NCBI GenBank assembly: GCA_019722365.1
Contig: JADFUC010001275.1
Location: forward strand, 62,001 to 126,000
Source: Lithospermum erythrorhizon
Taxonomy: Eukaryota > Streptophyta > Magnoliopsida > Boraginales > Boraginaceae
Direction of reading: 5' to 3'
Length of the DNA stretch: 64,000 bases
The notes below the pieces were generated by a model. The model did no database searches. It had not been told where the DNA came from and saw only the letters and a program-made list of their open reading frames with translations. The translations under genes were made by a program, and so were the position numbers. Shown piece after piece: positions 47,387-59,033 of this stretch (position 1 is the stretch's first letter; the number at the start of each line of letters is the position of its first letter).

Positions 47387-48095
47387 GATAACACAGCTGG
47401 TGCTTTCAGTTAGTGAATCACTGCTTCAAGAGTTCCTCAAGAATCAGATTGATCGTCGTAATTTTAGCCCTTTGCCTATGGCTGACTTGATGGAAAATGA
47501 GGACAATTAGGACCCATGTTATGCACAATTTGAGAAGGTTGAAGGCTTAGGTTGTGAAAATGCAAACAAGAAGGATAAAGACCAACAATGGCAAAGCTCG
47601 AATTTCTTGGGCAGATTTAGTTGAAGACGACACTGAATTATTAAGCATGGAGTCCTATGCAACGGGGAAATCTGAGTTAACTCAAGGGGCACATGCTACA
47701 AATATGGTTTCACGGATAAATAGCACCATGTTGATCTAAATTGTGTTGGAAGTCTCAAAGTCCCAAGGTGCATAAATTGGAATCTGACGGGTTCAGTTAA
47801 TGCAGTTGGAGAGGACCGAGTCGTTAAACTTCTACAACTTAAGGATAAATGGTGTATTACAGAGATGCGAGGCCAATGACTTCCTTTTGATGACAAATGC
47901 CAATAATTCATCATTTGGGTAATAGTACAAACACTGAGTAGAGACTCCAAATTTTATTTTTTGGGTTCAATCTTATTTATATTTTCTTTTTAAGTTTTTA
48001 TTTTATGTCCTGGGTTACATCACAAAAACAATTATGTATTGTTTGAAGTGATCTTAATAAAATTGCCCTGCGTGCGTTTAGTTAAAAAAAATATT
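47387..48095 (+). other. Retroelement scrap, LINE-like 3' end
   Basis: The frame 47554-47739 contains KTNNGKARISWADLVEDD. The 'SWADL' motif occurs near the start of some plant retroelement ORF1/gag proteins. The segment near 47950-48090 is T-rich, has AATAAAATTG and ends in a run of eight A (GTTTAGTTAAAAAAAA), like a LINE tail. A CTGGTGCTTTC string at 47397 resembles a primer-type motif but lacks a proper LTR in front. Confidence 0.35.
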
Positions 48096-49060
48096 GATCG
48101 AAAAAATTACACATCATTCGGTTTTTATGCCGTGGAGTACAATACCAGGGGATAACCATTGTGGAAATCAAAAGCTAGAACTAATACTTAAATAAGATAC
48201 ATTCAATAAAGAAAATACAAATAGAGATATACTAGTCCTAGCCAAAAACATCATTGCTAGACTCATGCTTAAAAAAAAGAGTAGCCTAAAATTGAATAAA
48301 CGTCATGCTGGAATCCATTTGAAAAATGCATCAGCTCGTAGCCTTACTTGATTCATGTATAAAACATGAAAAGCCCAAAAACATCTCTAACAAGCGGAAT
48401 CAAATAACACTTTAGCACATCTTGAAGCAAAAACATCCCCAAACAGTCCCAAACGGCTCCAAAAAGGCAATAAACAGATCAAATTCAGCCCAAATAGCCC
48501 ACATATTTCACTCAACTAAAGCCAAACAGGATGCATCATGCACTCCCACGCGGCAAACAGGCGCAACATGCGCCCCCATGCTCGCGGCTAAAGCCTTACA
48601 TATTTAGACACGCGCCCCACAAGCGCGCCACATCCACCGCCTCACTCCCAGGCCCTTCCATCCCATGTCATCGCACACATCAGCTCCAGCCCGCCACATA
48701 AGCACCACTTGGGTTGCCACCTTATGCCACACAAGCACCACGTAGGATGCCACCTCATGCCACTTCAGCCCAGCCACATGCCACACACACACCTTCCACA
48801 GGCTTCCACACGCTCACCACACGCACACATAAGCCATCCACAAACCTCCACACCCTAGCACATGTTTAGCCATGTGACATCTCACCCACCATGTTCAGCC
48901 GCCGGTTCCACCTAGTTCCGGCATACTCCGCCCATTCAGAACTTCTCGGGAGAAAGCACTTCCGACAACACAACCGGAACCCGTTTTGGCCAAAACACCG
49001 TCTCGGCCAAAAAACAAAATTTTAAGGCCATGATTTTAAGGTAAAAAAAAATCCCATGCA
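48096..49060 (-). other. C/A-rich strand-biased tract, possible Gypsy LTR part
   Basis: From about 48360 to 49010 the plus strand is dominated by C and A and the minus strand by G and T. GCCAC, CACAC and CCACAT recur. The minus strand reads GTGGCATGAGGTGGCA and CTTTCTCCCGAGAAGTTC, resembling parts of long Gypsy-type LTRs. No terminal repeats or coding domains are visible. The assignment is a guess; the compositional bias is certain. Confidence 0.35.
48700..48765 (+). repeat. 33-base tandem duplication
   Basis: Two adjacent 33-base units share AAGCACCAC, TGCCACCT and ATGCCAC, with six or seven differences between them. They lie in the C/A-rich tract. Confidence 0.85.
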
Positions 49061-50249
49061 AGGCTTCAGTGACCAAATACAACCACTATTGCTTAGTCAC
49101 TGTAATGGATTTGTCATGTTGGCTTGATGAACATTGCGATAATAGAATCCACCGACCTCGGCAATCGCGTCGCGTGATTGATTGTTCTTTGCGTTGTTTG
49201 GATTCTTACGCCCATATTCTTTGCCACTTGTTCATGTATACACACTCATGAATGTAGTGTCCCGCTTTTATTTCCACAATAAAACCGAGGATGATCCTTA
49301 ACCCCAATTTAGAGAAGTGCTTTTAAACTCTTTCTTTTCCGCTGAGTGTTTGGATTTTCACAAGCAGGAAGAAGATTCAAACATAGCATTGTTTATTTTC
49401 ACGTCAGATTGCTTCCCTGAATCTCGGCTTGCATATTAGTAGTCGATTGTTCCACTATAAAGTTTTATTAGAATGAAGAATCTTTTTATCGTAAGAATTG
49501 CATGACTTACATATTAAATTAGGAACTTCTGATATTCAACTGCGAGTCTTGCAATATAAACATCAAAGAGTGCACTAATCTCGTCCATCCAGCGGATATA
49601 TTGGGATCAAATTTATGATAAAAATAATTAACAATAATTGAAGCGTCTGATATCTTTTTGAGATTAAAGTACTTGTTGTATAACAATCATCAAAATCTCT
49701 CTTCTTTTCATTGACTATATGTTCAATTTCAGAGGCGTCCTTTTTGAGGGAGTAGATTCAGGAATGCTTAATCATCTGCGAATCACTTAGTCATTTCTTT
49801 TTACCACAGGGGCGTAAGCTCAGTGGTAAATAAGCGAGAGTCTTAAATGCGACACGAAATCTCTTCGTGATTATTGGGTTAAGTCAGCATGAAGTGTAAT
49901 AATCTCGTATTGAAGTGGTTTAAAAGGAAGGCTACCAGATCCCACTAAGCCAGAGATTCAGAAATCTTAGATTCTGTGGAATCGGCGAGACCTCGAGGCG
50001 TGGGGTGTAATGGTTTTACACTTTTATCATTTTCCACTTTTTCTGATAGTAATCGTGACTTCTTTTGACATTTATTGTTACTCATAATGTAGATACATCC
50101 AATTGATGTGAGAACCATTTCACTCGATCCTGCCAACAATCAAAGTCATTCCCATCAAATCTGTCCAATTGATTAACGTCATAGATGTTTGGTTTTATCA
50201 CAAGACTTGGTTGAATGGTTGAACCTCGCTTTGATATCATTGTAGATCA
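49061..50249. other. Unassigned sequence
   Basis: I see no gene. GGGGCGTAAGCTCAGTGGTA at about 49809-49828 resembles the D-arm side of a tRNA or a tRNA-derived SINE head, but the rest of the cloverleaf cannot be formed. The 5 bases before the next LTR are GATCA. Confidence 0.35.
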
Positions 50250-51177
50250 TGTTGGAAATCGATAATTGATTCACTTTATTATCTTTAGTTGAGGCAATTG
50301 TGTCGATTCGTTTTAAGGGTTGGTTAAAATGTGATTCTTTGGGAACTTAGTGTTCGCATAGTAATTGTATAGTTTGAGTTCATGATGGGCCCAAGGGGTT
50401 GAATCTTGCTCATTAGTTGTTATAATAATAGTGGTGGTCAATTATTATTCATTATGCAACACTAATATCTCGGCCTTAGAAGGTGTGGCAGCATACGTTG
50501 ACGTTGGATTATATTTCGTATGAAATTAAACTACGTTGCTAAATTGAGAGTTGATTTATGTCAGCGAATATTGATGAAATTTTACATTGATAATGTAAAA
50601 TAGAAATTGGATGAAGCCGAATTAATTAATTAGTCAATTGAATTGTAAATTCGATAGTTGGACAAAGGCTTGTTTGTAACTTGGTGGTACTATTCATGAC
50701 TTTTTAGTGTTTGATTTTCTTGGTTTAATTAAAACTTCTTGAATTGACTCGTTAAAATTGTCCGGTTGAGAACTTTAGGTTTACACGGCGTATTATATAA
50801 AAGCTTTATTAGGTTTCGTCATATGGTTTTCATGAAAAACCAGCCTCATTTCCTCCATATGGCCGAGAAAATATCAGGGAAGAATTGAAAGTGCTATAGC
50901 GATTTTCATCAAATCGACCCACGTGTTCTAGCGAGCACAAATGTAAGATTCAAGCTATACAGCCAGCTAAAGCCCCAATTTGAAGTCTTTCAGCGATGGA
51001 ATTCAAAGGAGGCTTAAGTGAAAAGAATTTGTTGATAGACTTAAATGGCGTCCTTTATGCAGTCTTCATTATTCATAATTGTTAATTATGTGTTTAGATT
51101 AATTTATATCATTTTGAGGATCCGGGATGTATGAATTTGGTGTTTATCACAAATGAAATTCATACTAGATTCTAACA
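50250..51177 (+). repeat. 5' LTR
   Basis: It starts TGTTGGAAATCG and ends AGATTCTAACA. Shared landmarks with the 3' LTR are GTGATTCTTTGG, TGGATTATATTT, TTTACATTGATAATGTAAAA, TAGAAATTGGATGA and TTTAATTAAA. A likely promoter is GCGTATTATATAAAAG near 50788-50803. Confidence 0.85.
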
Positions 51178-51178
51178 G

Positions 51179-51191
51179 TGGCCTCAGAGCC
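51179..51191 (+). other. Primer-binding site (Met-tRNA type, variant)
   Basis: TGGCCTCAGAGCC lies one base after the LTR end and differs from the canonical TGGTATCAGAGCC at two positions. Confidence 0.75.
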
Positions 51192-54100
51192 TACTCAAGT
51201 TTGATATATTTTATCTAATTTGATTGTGTGTTGACATAGTTGTTAGTTAATTTGATTATTTCATGATTTATATATTCAATTGATGAATATATAATATGAA
51301 AAAAAATCAACCATTTTATAATGTTTCACATACATTTTGGGATGTCATTTCATGTATTGATTTTGATGATTTAAGTTTATTTAATTGTTTCATGAATTGA
51401 AAGGATTCCAAAGTGATTAATTTGCATTTTTAATTTAGAATCATCTTGATTTTTCTGATGAGCGTTGAACTTTCACGATACGAAATTAAATCTCAGTAGT
51501 GATTTCCCTAACCCTGAGTTCATGCCAGTTTTCAATTTAAAGATTTTTAGGGAATTTTTTATGTTTCTCAAGATTAGATTTAGAGATTTTCCTAGTTGTT
51601 TTGGGTTCTGAAATGAAAAATTAAGTGTTTTTGATAAACTTTCACTTGGACGTGTTCAGCAATAATCCAATTCAATTGATCAATTTCAGGAAAAATCCCA
51701 AATTGGTTTGAGATTTTTTAGAGCCTCCAAATAATTTTTACAAAAGTTATAATTGTCTGGAAAAAGCGGAAATAGACTACCAAAAATCGATTAGCCGAGG
51801 CTGCGGACCTCCTCCCCGTCCGATACCTAAATTGCACGTTAGGCCACGTGGGGAAGCCATCGACAAATACTAGGCACTTGAGCCATGATGTGATCAAGTG
51901 AGTCAAACCGGGATTCGGCATTCGAATTTAAAATCTAAGATTGAGGGAGGATTCCAAAATTAAGATCTAGTTTTGAAGCCACTAGTATATTTTTTATAAT
52001 TATTTTGGTTTAAAATTTATTGATAATTATTAATTTCGGTTTAAATGTTAAATCATAAAATTGCATCCATTAAGATGATTGAATATATATCTTGAATGGA
52101 ATTAAATTTGATTTATATTTCCCTTTCATTAATTATTTTCATTAATTGATAATTTTTGAAAATATTTCATGATAACTTTTAAATTTTGAATTTTAGAGTT
52201 GAAACTAGCACATGAGTAATTATTCCATGATTTAAATGGTGATAATTATTTATATGGTATCATTTAATCATAATAATGAATATATTTAAATTCCAAAATT
52301 TACATTAATTGATAATTAATTGTAAAAATAATGGAGTATTAATTAGTCAAAATTCCATAGGAACCATCAATTCCCACCTAATCCTCAAATTTCATTTTAA
52401 TATATATAACATTAAGTGCATTTATTTGTTTAATGTTTTACCCGTATATATTGTGATGGAATGGAAAGGGAAATCTGTGAATATGACAGGTTTAATTTAT
52501 TTATTCTGATCGCGTGGAAATGTTAATAACGGCGCGGTGAGTCATATTTAACTGATAACGTATTAAATTCTGCATGAGCACAAACGTCTTTGTCTAAGTT
52601 GGGTTAGAGTAAAAATCAAGTATATGCTAGCGTGGTGTGGACTGAAGATGGCATCATGAAAGGCCTTGGAGAACTTGTAAGTTTCGAGATGAATAATCTG
52701 AGACTTGCGCTTGACCCAAAGAAAGTCGGCACCGTAATAAGGGACTTATCTTGGCAAATTTCCACTTGGGTAAGTGTAATAGGTCTAAGAGATTAAATAT
52801 ATATCCCATTTTAAATGTATTCATTATTTTCATGTTGTCCGTATTCTTTGAATATGTCTTTATACGTAAATGGTTAAATAAAGGGAAACGTTACTCTATA
52901 ACTTCTTAACATGACCGAATTAAATGGTTGTAGAGATCGCGTGTAACACTTTGTTTAATGAAACCAATTCCGAATCTCTCTTAACTTGGTTTATTTCACG
53001 TTTATAAAGTCATTCATTTAGTTTGCCCGGCGAGACTTGGTATAATCTTGAAAGGTAGAACTGAAATCGGCTTCTTTAGACTTGAAGGTGGGGTTATTTA
53101 GTCTAAATTAGTTGTATGTTTATACAAGTTAAATTAAAAGCAAGGCTGAGTATAATCTTGAAAAGATGAACTAAATGAGCCTCACACACTAAGACCGCCA
53201 GAAATTGGGGAGGATTCATTTTAAAGTCTAAAGGAATTAAAGTTTAGCCATGTTTTTACCACTTAAATGCAGAGTTGATGAAGATTTAGTCGTTAAGATG
53301 ATGCGAGTAAGGGAGGTTCGAATACAAGGAATTATTGAAGAAAAGGGACCATATATGAATACTATCAAGTTAAAGTCGAGGAAATGTCGTCGATATAAGT
53401 AGTATATCATCAAGAAGAATGAGACATCATTCAAATCTTAAAGCATGCTTAAAATAAAATCATCATTAGAAATTGTGTTTAATGAAGTTAAAACACAAAT
53501 GAATGAATCTTTCAATTTCTATATACCAGAGAATGGTTTACAAATTCCACAAAACATGGAATGAGTCGTGGTTGAGTGATCTAATTAAGGATTGTGTTTA
53601 AGCATTAGGTGAGACAACTAAAGAATGAAATAATTTCACATATTAAGGTTCTTCTGCCTACCTTTAAAATTAATTTAATTCATATTATTTGTGAAGAATG
53701 ACTCGAGTTGTGTTTGATAAACAAAACTTTGAAGCGTCTGGGTATGGATAAGTTAATAATGTTGTAGTAGACATAATTTTAGCTTCGAATCCAAAGTTGA
53801 TGTTAATAATTTATTGTACATAACGGAAGAGGAAGATGATATTTATTTGCTCAAATATAATTTGATTTAATTGTCACGTATGGAAATTCTTAGATTTATG
53901 AGTACAAATAGTGGAAATAAATATGTGACGAGATACATTCAGAAATGACTAAATGAAATCTGGCAGAGTAGTGAAACGCCGGTTATATAAAGGAGTAATC
54001 ACTCTTACGATGCATTTTAAAAGAAATTTCATCATGGTGTCTGAATAGCATGAATAAATATCTTCAAGATAAATGACTTAGAAATTCGTTTAAATGAAAT

Positions 54101-56599
54101 AAGATGTGAATACATGGGTTGAGTATAAAGCTCTATTTATCTACGGATGGTGATTCATCGGGGTAGGCCGTACTATATTACTTTGGATGGTGTTGAATCC
54201 AAATGGAAGTAAATAAAATATATTCACATTCAAAAGTAGAAATGAATGGGGTCGTAGGGCCAAGCGTTTAATCATACATTTGGTTGAGAAACCAATATTA
54301 AACACTTATATTCATTCGGTTATTTTGTGCCGTACTTATTTAAACTTTCTTGTTAACTATTCACAAGTTATTTTATGTAGATTCTAACTATCAAGCGTGT
54401 TCCTAAGTAATGATCATTAGATAATTAGAATGCCAGGCAATTCATTGGGGCACTCCAAGTCCTCCAGGCGGGGAGTCGCAAAGTTTCTACTCTTGGCTGG
54501 GAATCCTCAAGGTTGTCAAAGCTTAGGAGTTGAGTATAAATGGGAGTTAAAGTTCTTCCGCTTTTGATCACTTGAGTAGAAGAAATCAAATAAAGGAATC
54601 GAGAGTGATCAGAAGAACTAACCCAAGGTTCACTTAAGGTTAGTAGGGCGCATAAATAAAGTTTATACACTAAATGTTGAAGAAATCTTCTGACACCCAA
54701 AGGGTATAATAGCGATTAGATTCTTATGCGTTTGTGAGCCCATTTACATATATACGACCACGTCAAACATGATCGGTCACATTTATATATATGTGAAGCT
54801 TGGATGACATTTTCAACATTAGTTTAAGATGTCATGAAGCTCGAGGTGATTCTTGATCTATAAATGAATTAATTCTACTAAATAGACAAAATTCCTCTTA
54901 TTGACAGAGCAGCTGTAGGTATAGAGGTGCGTCAAGTAATGCAGTCTCGCGTTAATGGGAATTGGTTGAAGTCTAATGCATAGTATCATGATTCGCGTAT
55001 TCGGCGTCAATGTCATGTGTTGTGCACGCTGACTATGGCCAGTAACCATAGATTGAAGTTTACTAAAAATTATTAGCGGATTGAATACGGTGACTTGGTA
55101 ATGTACATTAAGAGAATAGAGTAACTATAGTTACATGGAATGGATGGTTGATAATAGCTATGGATATGATGATAGCGTTATGGGCCAGGGTTCGTACTTG
55201 AGGGCTATTGGCGAGAATTTTAAATAAATGAATTTGGGAGTGCAAGTAAAGTAAGCAAATTAGGAAGTGAGCTAAAGGCTTGAGACTCCAGTGTTCACCA
55301 GCCGGGCCAGGGGTCCGATCCTGTTGCAATTTAGTAATGTTGATTAAATATGCATTTTAATAAAGGGCAAAATTTGTGTTTAACCACATTTGAGTTATTG
55401 ACTAGCTTAAGCACCGATAGGGCCAGAAATGGTTGAAACATTTGATGTAATTAAATGCGTGACGCTATGCTCAGGGATAATCTTAATTAAATCAATGATT
55501 CCTTAGTTTGAGGCCGGGCCGATGTAGATGTAAAGGCTGTAAGTAATATTTAGGTAAAGGATGTGATTTGTAATCTTTATCCTCTTCTTTACATATCGTA
55601 GAGTGATCAGAAAGTCATACAGCTTAAAGGTTCCGTGTATAGTTTAGCGTAAATACCGGAGTTGAATCTTGTGGTTCAAGCAGAGGTTGGGGTTTGCACC
55701 AAGCCAGGGGAACTGAAAATAGAAATTTTGAGGCAGTGGCGAGGGATTAGGTGGGAGCTATGAATTCGTTCACTTTGGAATAAGGGTTTAAATAATTATG
55801 TAAAATTAAACCAAAGAGTTCATTTGTTTTAATCGATTGTTAACTAAACTACATGAATAATTTGATTCATTGTTAGATTACTATTTATTTTATTTCACGT
55901 ACGGACGATATATAATATACATCATATTATCCTCATTAATTGAAAAGTTAAATCCCACAGGTTAGTGCATCTTTTTGAGAGGCGACCACAGATTGTTGAT
56001 ACTTTCTTGAGCCTAGAAACAAGGATGACGAAGGCACTTGGTCGGATCTTTGATAGTTAGGCGACAGGCGTCATGTGAGCTAACGTGGTGTTTTTGATTA
56101 GTGATGATGATCAAAGGCGTTAGCTATGAGGACTAGATCGGATACCGTGAAATTTTATGATTACAGTGTGGGGAGGCGCTTTACATGTGAAAGCAATTCA
56201 TAGAAGATATGTATATACGTGTCTATGATATTTGTTTTAAATTTTAAGTTCAGTAATTCTTAGACCTACGTTATATAACTATCGTGTTATGAGCTGCATT
56301 ACTATTATGACCCAAACGTCACACTTACTTTGAGGATTATAACTTGTATGTTGGGTATGATAATATAACGATAGATGTTGATATATTGGGGGAGGGATTT
56401 ATCCGTCCTGATATATACAAGGAAGATCACCGGGCCTCTACAGTTAGGGTACTAATTGGTTTATGGGGACATGTAAGTAACTATTCAGTTCATACTCGAG
56501 TAAAGAAAGTTGTGGGTGTTTACATAAAACTTCTTATAGTTCAGCCCTCACGAGGCTAAAGAATCAGTAGCGATAAAAAAGAATTGTAAGGTGTCGTCC
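51192..56599 (+). pseudogene. Decayed internal region of the LTR retrotransposon
   Basis: No Copia or Gypsy domain can be named. The first 1.3 kb is AT-rich leader-like DNA with long A/T runs. From 52600 the base composition becomes more even, as expected of former coding sequence, but the longest frames are under 100 codons and unrecognisable. It may be a noncoding (LARD/TR-GAG-like) element or an autonomous one that has decayed. Confidence 0.5.
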
Positions 56600-56615
56600 A
56601 AGGGCAAGTGGGGAG
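56600..56615 (+). other. Polypurine tract
   Basis: AAGGGCAAGTGGGGAG immediately precedes the TG of the 3' LTR. Its position and composition are those of the plus-strand primer of plant Copia elements. Confidence 0.8.
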
Positions 56616-57580
56616 TGTTGGAAATCAATGAGAATTGATTCCACTTTTTAATTATACCCGTTGAGACAATTGTGTATCGATTCATTGCGGGTTGGTTAAA
56701 TGTGATTCTTTGGAACTTAGTGTTACTTAGTAATTGTATATGTACTAATTTGGTTCTCATGATAATTTAAGGGGTTATGGCGATTCTTGGAAATGCTATT
56801 TCATTCAAATAGATTATAATAATAGTAATTGGTCGATTATTATTATTATACAACTTCTTATTATACGAGCTGAAGATCATGTGTCACAGTGGCCGTTGGA
56901 TTATATTTAAATGTATGAAATTAAACTACATTCTTTAAATTGAGAGTTGATTGTAATCAACGAATATTTCTAAGTGAAATTTTACATTGATAATGTAAAA
57001 TAGAAATTGGATGAGCAGGTGGTATTAGTCAATTGAATTAATTGATAGTTAATTGAAACTGTTTGTAAGCTTGTTGAATTCTTATTAACAACTTGTTAGT
57101 GTTTGATTTTACTAGGGTTTAATTAAATACTTGAATTATTTCGTTAAGCTAATCGGTTGGGTTTTTAGGTTTAGCGTATATAAGCAAAAACATTAGGTTT
57201 TTTAAATCATATGGTTTCATGAAAGAAAATAAGCTCCAGCACCACTCCATGCTGGCCGGAAAATATCAAGGGAAGGTGAAAATTCTCTTCTTGATTTTTC
57301 GTCGAATCGGCAAGTATTACAGCAAGCACTTAAAATGTAAGTTAATATACGGTGTGCCTGACAATGAAGCGCTACCATTTGAAGTGCTCGGCATTGATGG
57401 AATTCAAGGCTTCGTGAAAGAAATTTGTTGATAAGACTTCCGGCATTCAGCTATGGCCGCTGCATTTATTCATAATTTATTAATTATGTGTTTTAAAATT
57501 CAGAAATTTCCTCATTTAGATCCAAGGGATGCGCATGAATTTGGTGTTTATGTAAATGAAATTCATACTGAATTCTAGAT
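56616..57580 (+). repeat. 3' LTR
   Basis: It starts TGTTGGAAATCAATGAG and matches the 5' LTR to near GAAATTCATACTGAATTCTAG. The terminal CTAACA is degraded, so the right edge is uncertain by a few bases and no target duplication can be confirmed. Confidence 0.82.
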
Positions 57581-58900
57581 AGAATAGTTCTTTGGTTTAC
57601 AATTTTAGATAGAATTTCTATTTGTATATGTTCAAAAGAAATAACAACTCTGACAATGAGTCTTTATTACAAATCCTTCCGCAATCTGATTACTTTGATT
57701 ACAAACTTAAAGTACAACCAATAAATACTTTAGAATACCATGATAATTAAAATAACTAACTTCATGAAAGCGTTCCCTCGGGAACTTTCTTAAAAACTAT
57801 TAAGTACAGAGATATAACATGGATAATAAGTTAAAGGATGGCGTCCACCAACTAATATGACTTAATTAGAAAATTGGTGGAGTATTGTTTGACGAGAAAG
57901 AAAAACACTTTTTCGGAAAAGTTGTGTTGCCATTTCTCTTATTTGCTTTCTACATGAATCTCTTCAAATTAGTTTCCAAAGAGTTAACATTATTGGTTTG
58001 TACAAGTGCTCAGCAGAATCTTCTTAAAACACAAGAAACATGCATTAAGACACTTGTTTAAATTCCAAAGAACACCTTTTGAAATGAAACTTTTGGAAAC
58101 TTCAATCTGCAAAAACTGCCACTTCGGGACTTGGGTCGAGACTTCCAACACCTCCCGAACAAGTCCTTAAATTTCTTTGGACAAAAAGTGCCACGACGTT
58201 GGGACTTAGATCGGGACGTATGAACACCCGACATCCCGATGGTCTCAAATATACAACAATCTCTACATTAAAATAAAGCTTCGTAAAAAAGCATGCTCAA
58301 ATCGGACCATAAAAAGGAAAATTCCTCAAAGTTGACCAAAAAGTCAATCATGAAAATCAACCTACTCTGTATTTCATGAAGAAATCCGATCCTAAATAAT
58401 CATTAACAACCTCAACATAGAAATAATTTGGAGTTTAAACTTTGGATTGAGGTTCTCCTAATCTAAAAATGGATTGTTAATGAAGAAAGAACTCATGGAG
58501 TGAGGCACCTAGGAGGGGAATGCTAGAGAGCATTTTCCCTAGTGAGAGAAACTTCTCTCTAACCACACTAATTAATGATAGTTCTTTCGAGATAAAACTA
58601 AGATAGGATAAATTTTTTATACTGACCGATCCCGTTGCAATACGGTCCCATACCCTAGAAATCCCGAAGGATTTTTCAGAAAGACTTAGGATTAACCACA
58701 TTGTAAAAATAAAAAGGGGAATGAATCGAAAAGATAGTAAAACTAAGCATGGCTACTATAATCATACTCCAAACAGCAAATTTTTTTTTTTGTGAAATTA
58801 CTATTCTAGCTCCTCCTATTTGTAAATATAGTATTTGAAGAAATTTTATTTAGATACAAAATAATCATTTTTCCAACTTTTTGTTACTGTTTGGGTGTGA
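57581..58900. other. Unassigned sequence between the retroelement and RPS19
   Basis: AT-rich and without coding signal. Parts such as CCTCCCGAACAAGTCC and AGTGCCACGACGTTGGGAC (58130-58200) look like retroelement debris. A T10 run lies at 58782-58791. Confidence 0.4.
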
Positions 58901-59033
58901 TTTTAGTCCTTCTCGCCATAAAGCCCATCAAACACCCACAAAATATAAAATCTTCTACAATGCCCTAATCATAATTTCTCCCCAGTCCCCACTAGACTAC
59001 TATACCCCCCACCCCCCAACCCAATCCTGAAGA
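58901..59033 (+). promoter_or_regulatory. RPS19: RPS19 promoter and 5' leader
   Basis: AAGCCCAT at 58921-58928 is a site II-type element (reverse complement ATGGGCTT), typical of plant ribosomal-protein promoters and bound by TCP factors. CCCTAATC at 58963-58970 is a partial telo-box. ATATAAAA lies between them at 58943-58950 and could act as the TATA box. The leader just before the ATG is pyrimidine-rich (CTCCCCAGTCCCCAC, CCCCCCACCCCCC), as in other translation-machinery genes. Confidence 0.6.

Larger units (their letters stand above)
50250..57580 (+). mobile_element. LTR retrotransposon with both LTRs, very decayed inside
   Basis: Two matching LTRs (50250-51177 and 56616-57580), a primer-binding site right after the first and a polypurine tract right before the second define a complete 7.3-kb element. 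The primer site points to a Copia type. About 5.4 kb of internal sequence contains no readable domain. It begins with a long AT-rich leader (51200-52500), and the rest has only faint, constantly shifting coding hints. The element is dead. Related solo LTRs lie at 19375 and 32330. Confidence 0.82.

Noticed and set aside
47397..47407. Primer-binding site CTGGTGCTTTC after an LTR
   Set aside because: The LTR-like sequence to its left appears to run in the opposite orientation, so this position would be outside the element.
49806..49900. tRNA gene or SINE head
   Set aside because: Only the GTAAGCTCAGTGGTA part resembles a tRNA. No anticodon arm, T-arm or acceptor pairing can be formed.
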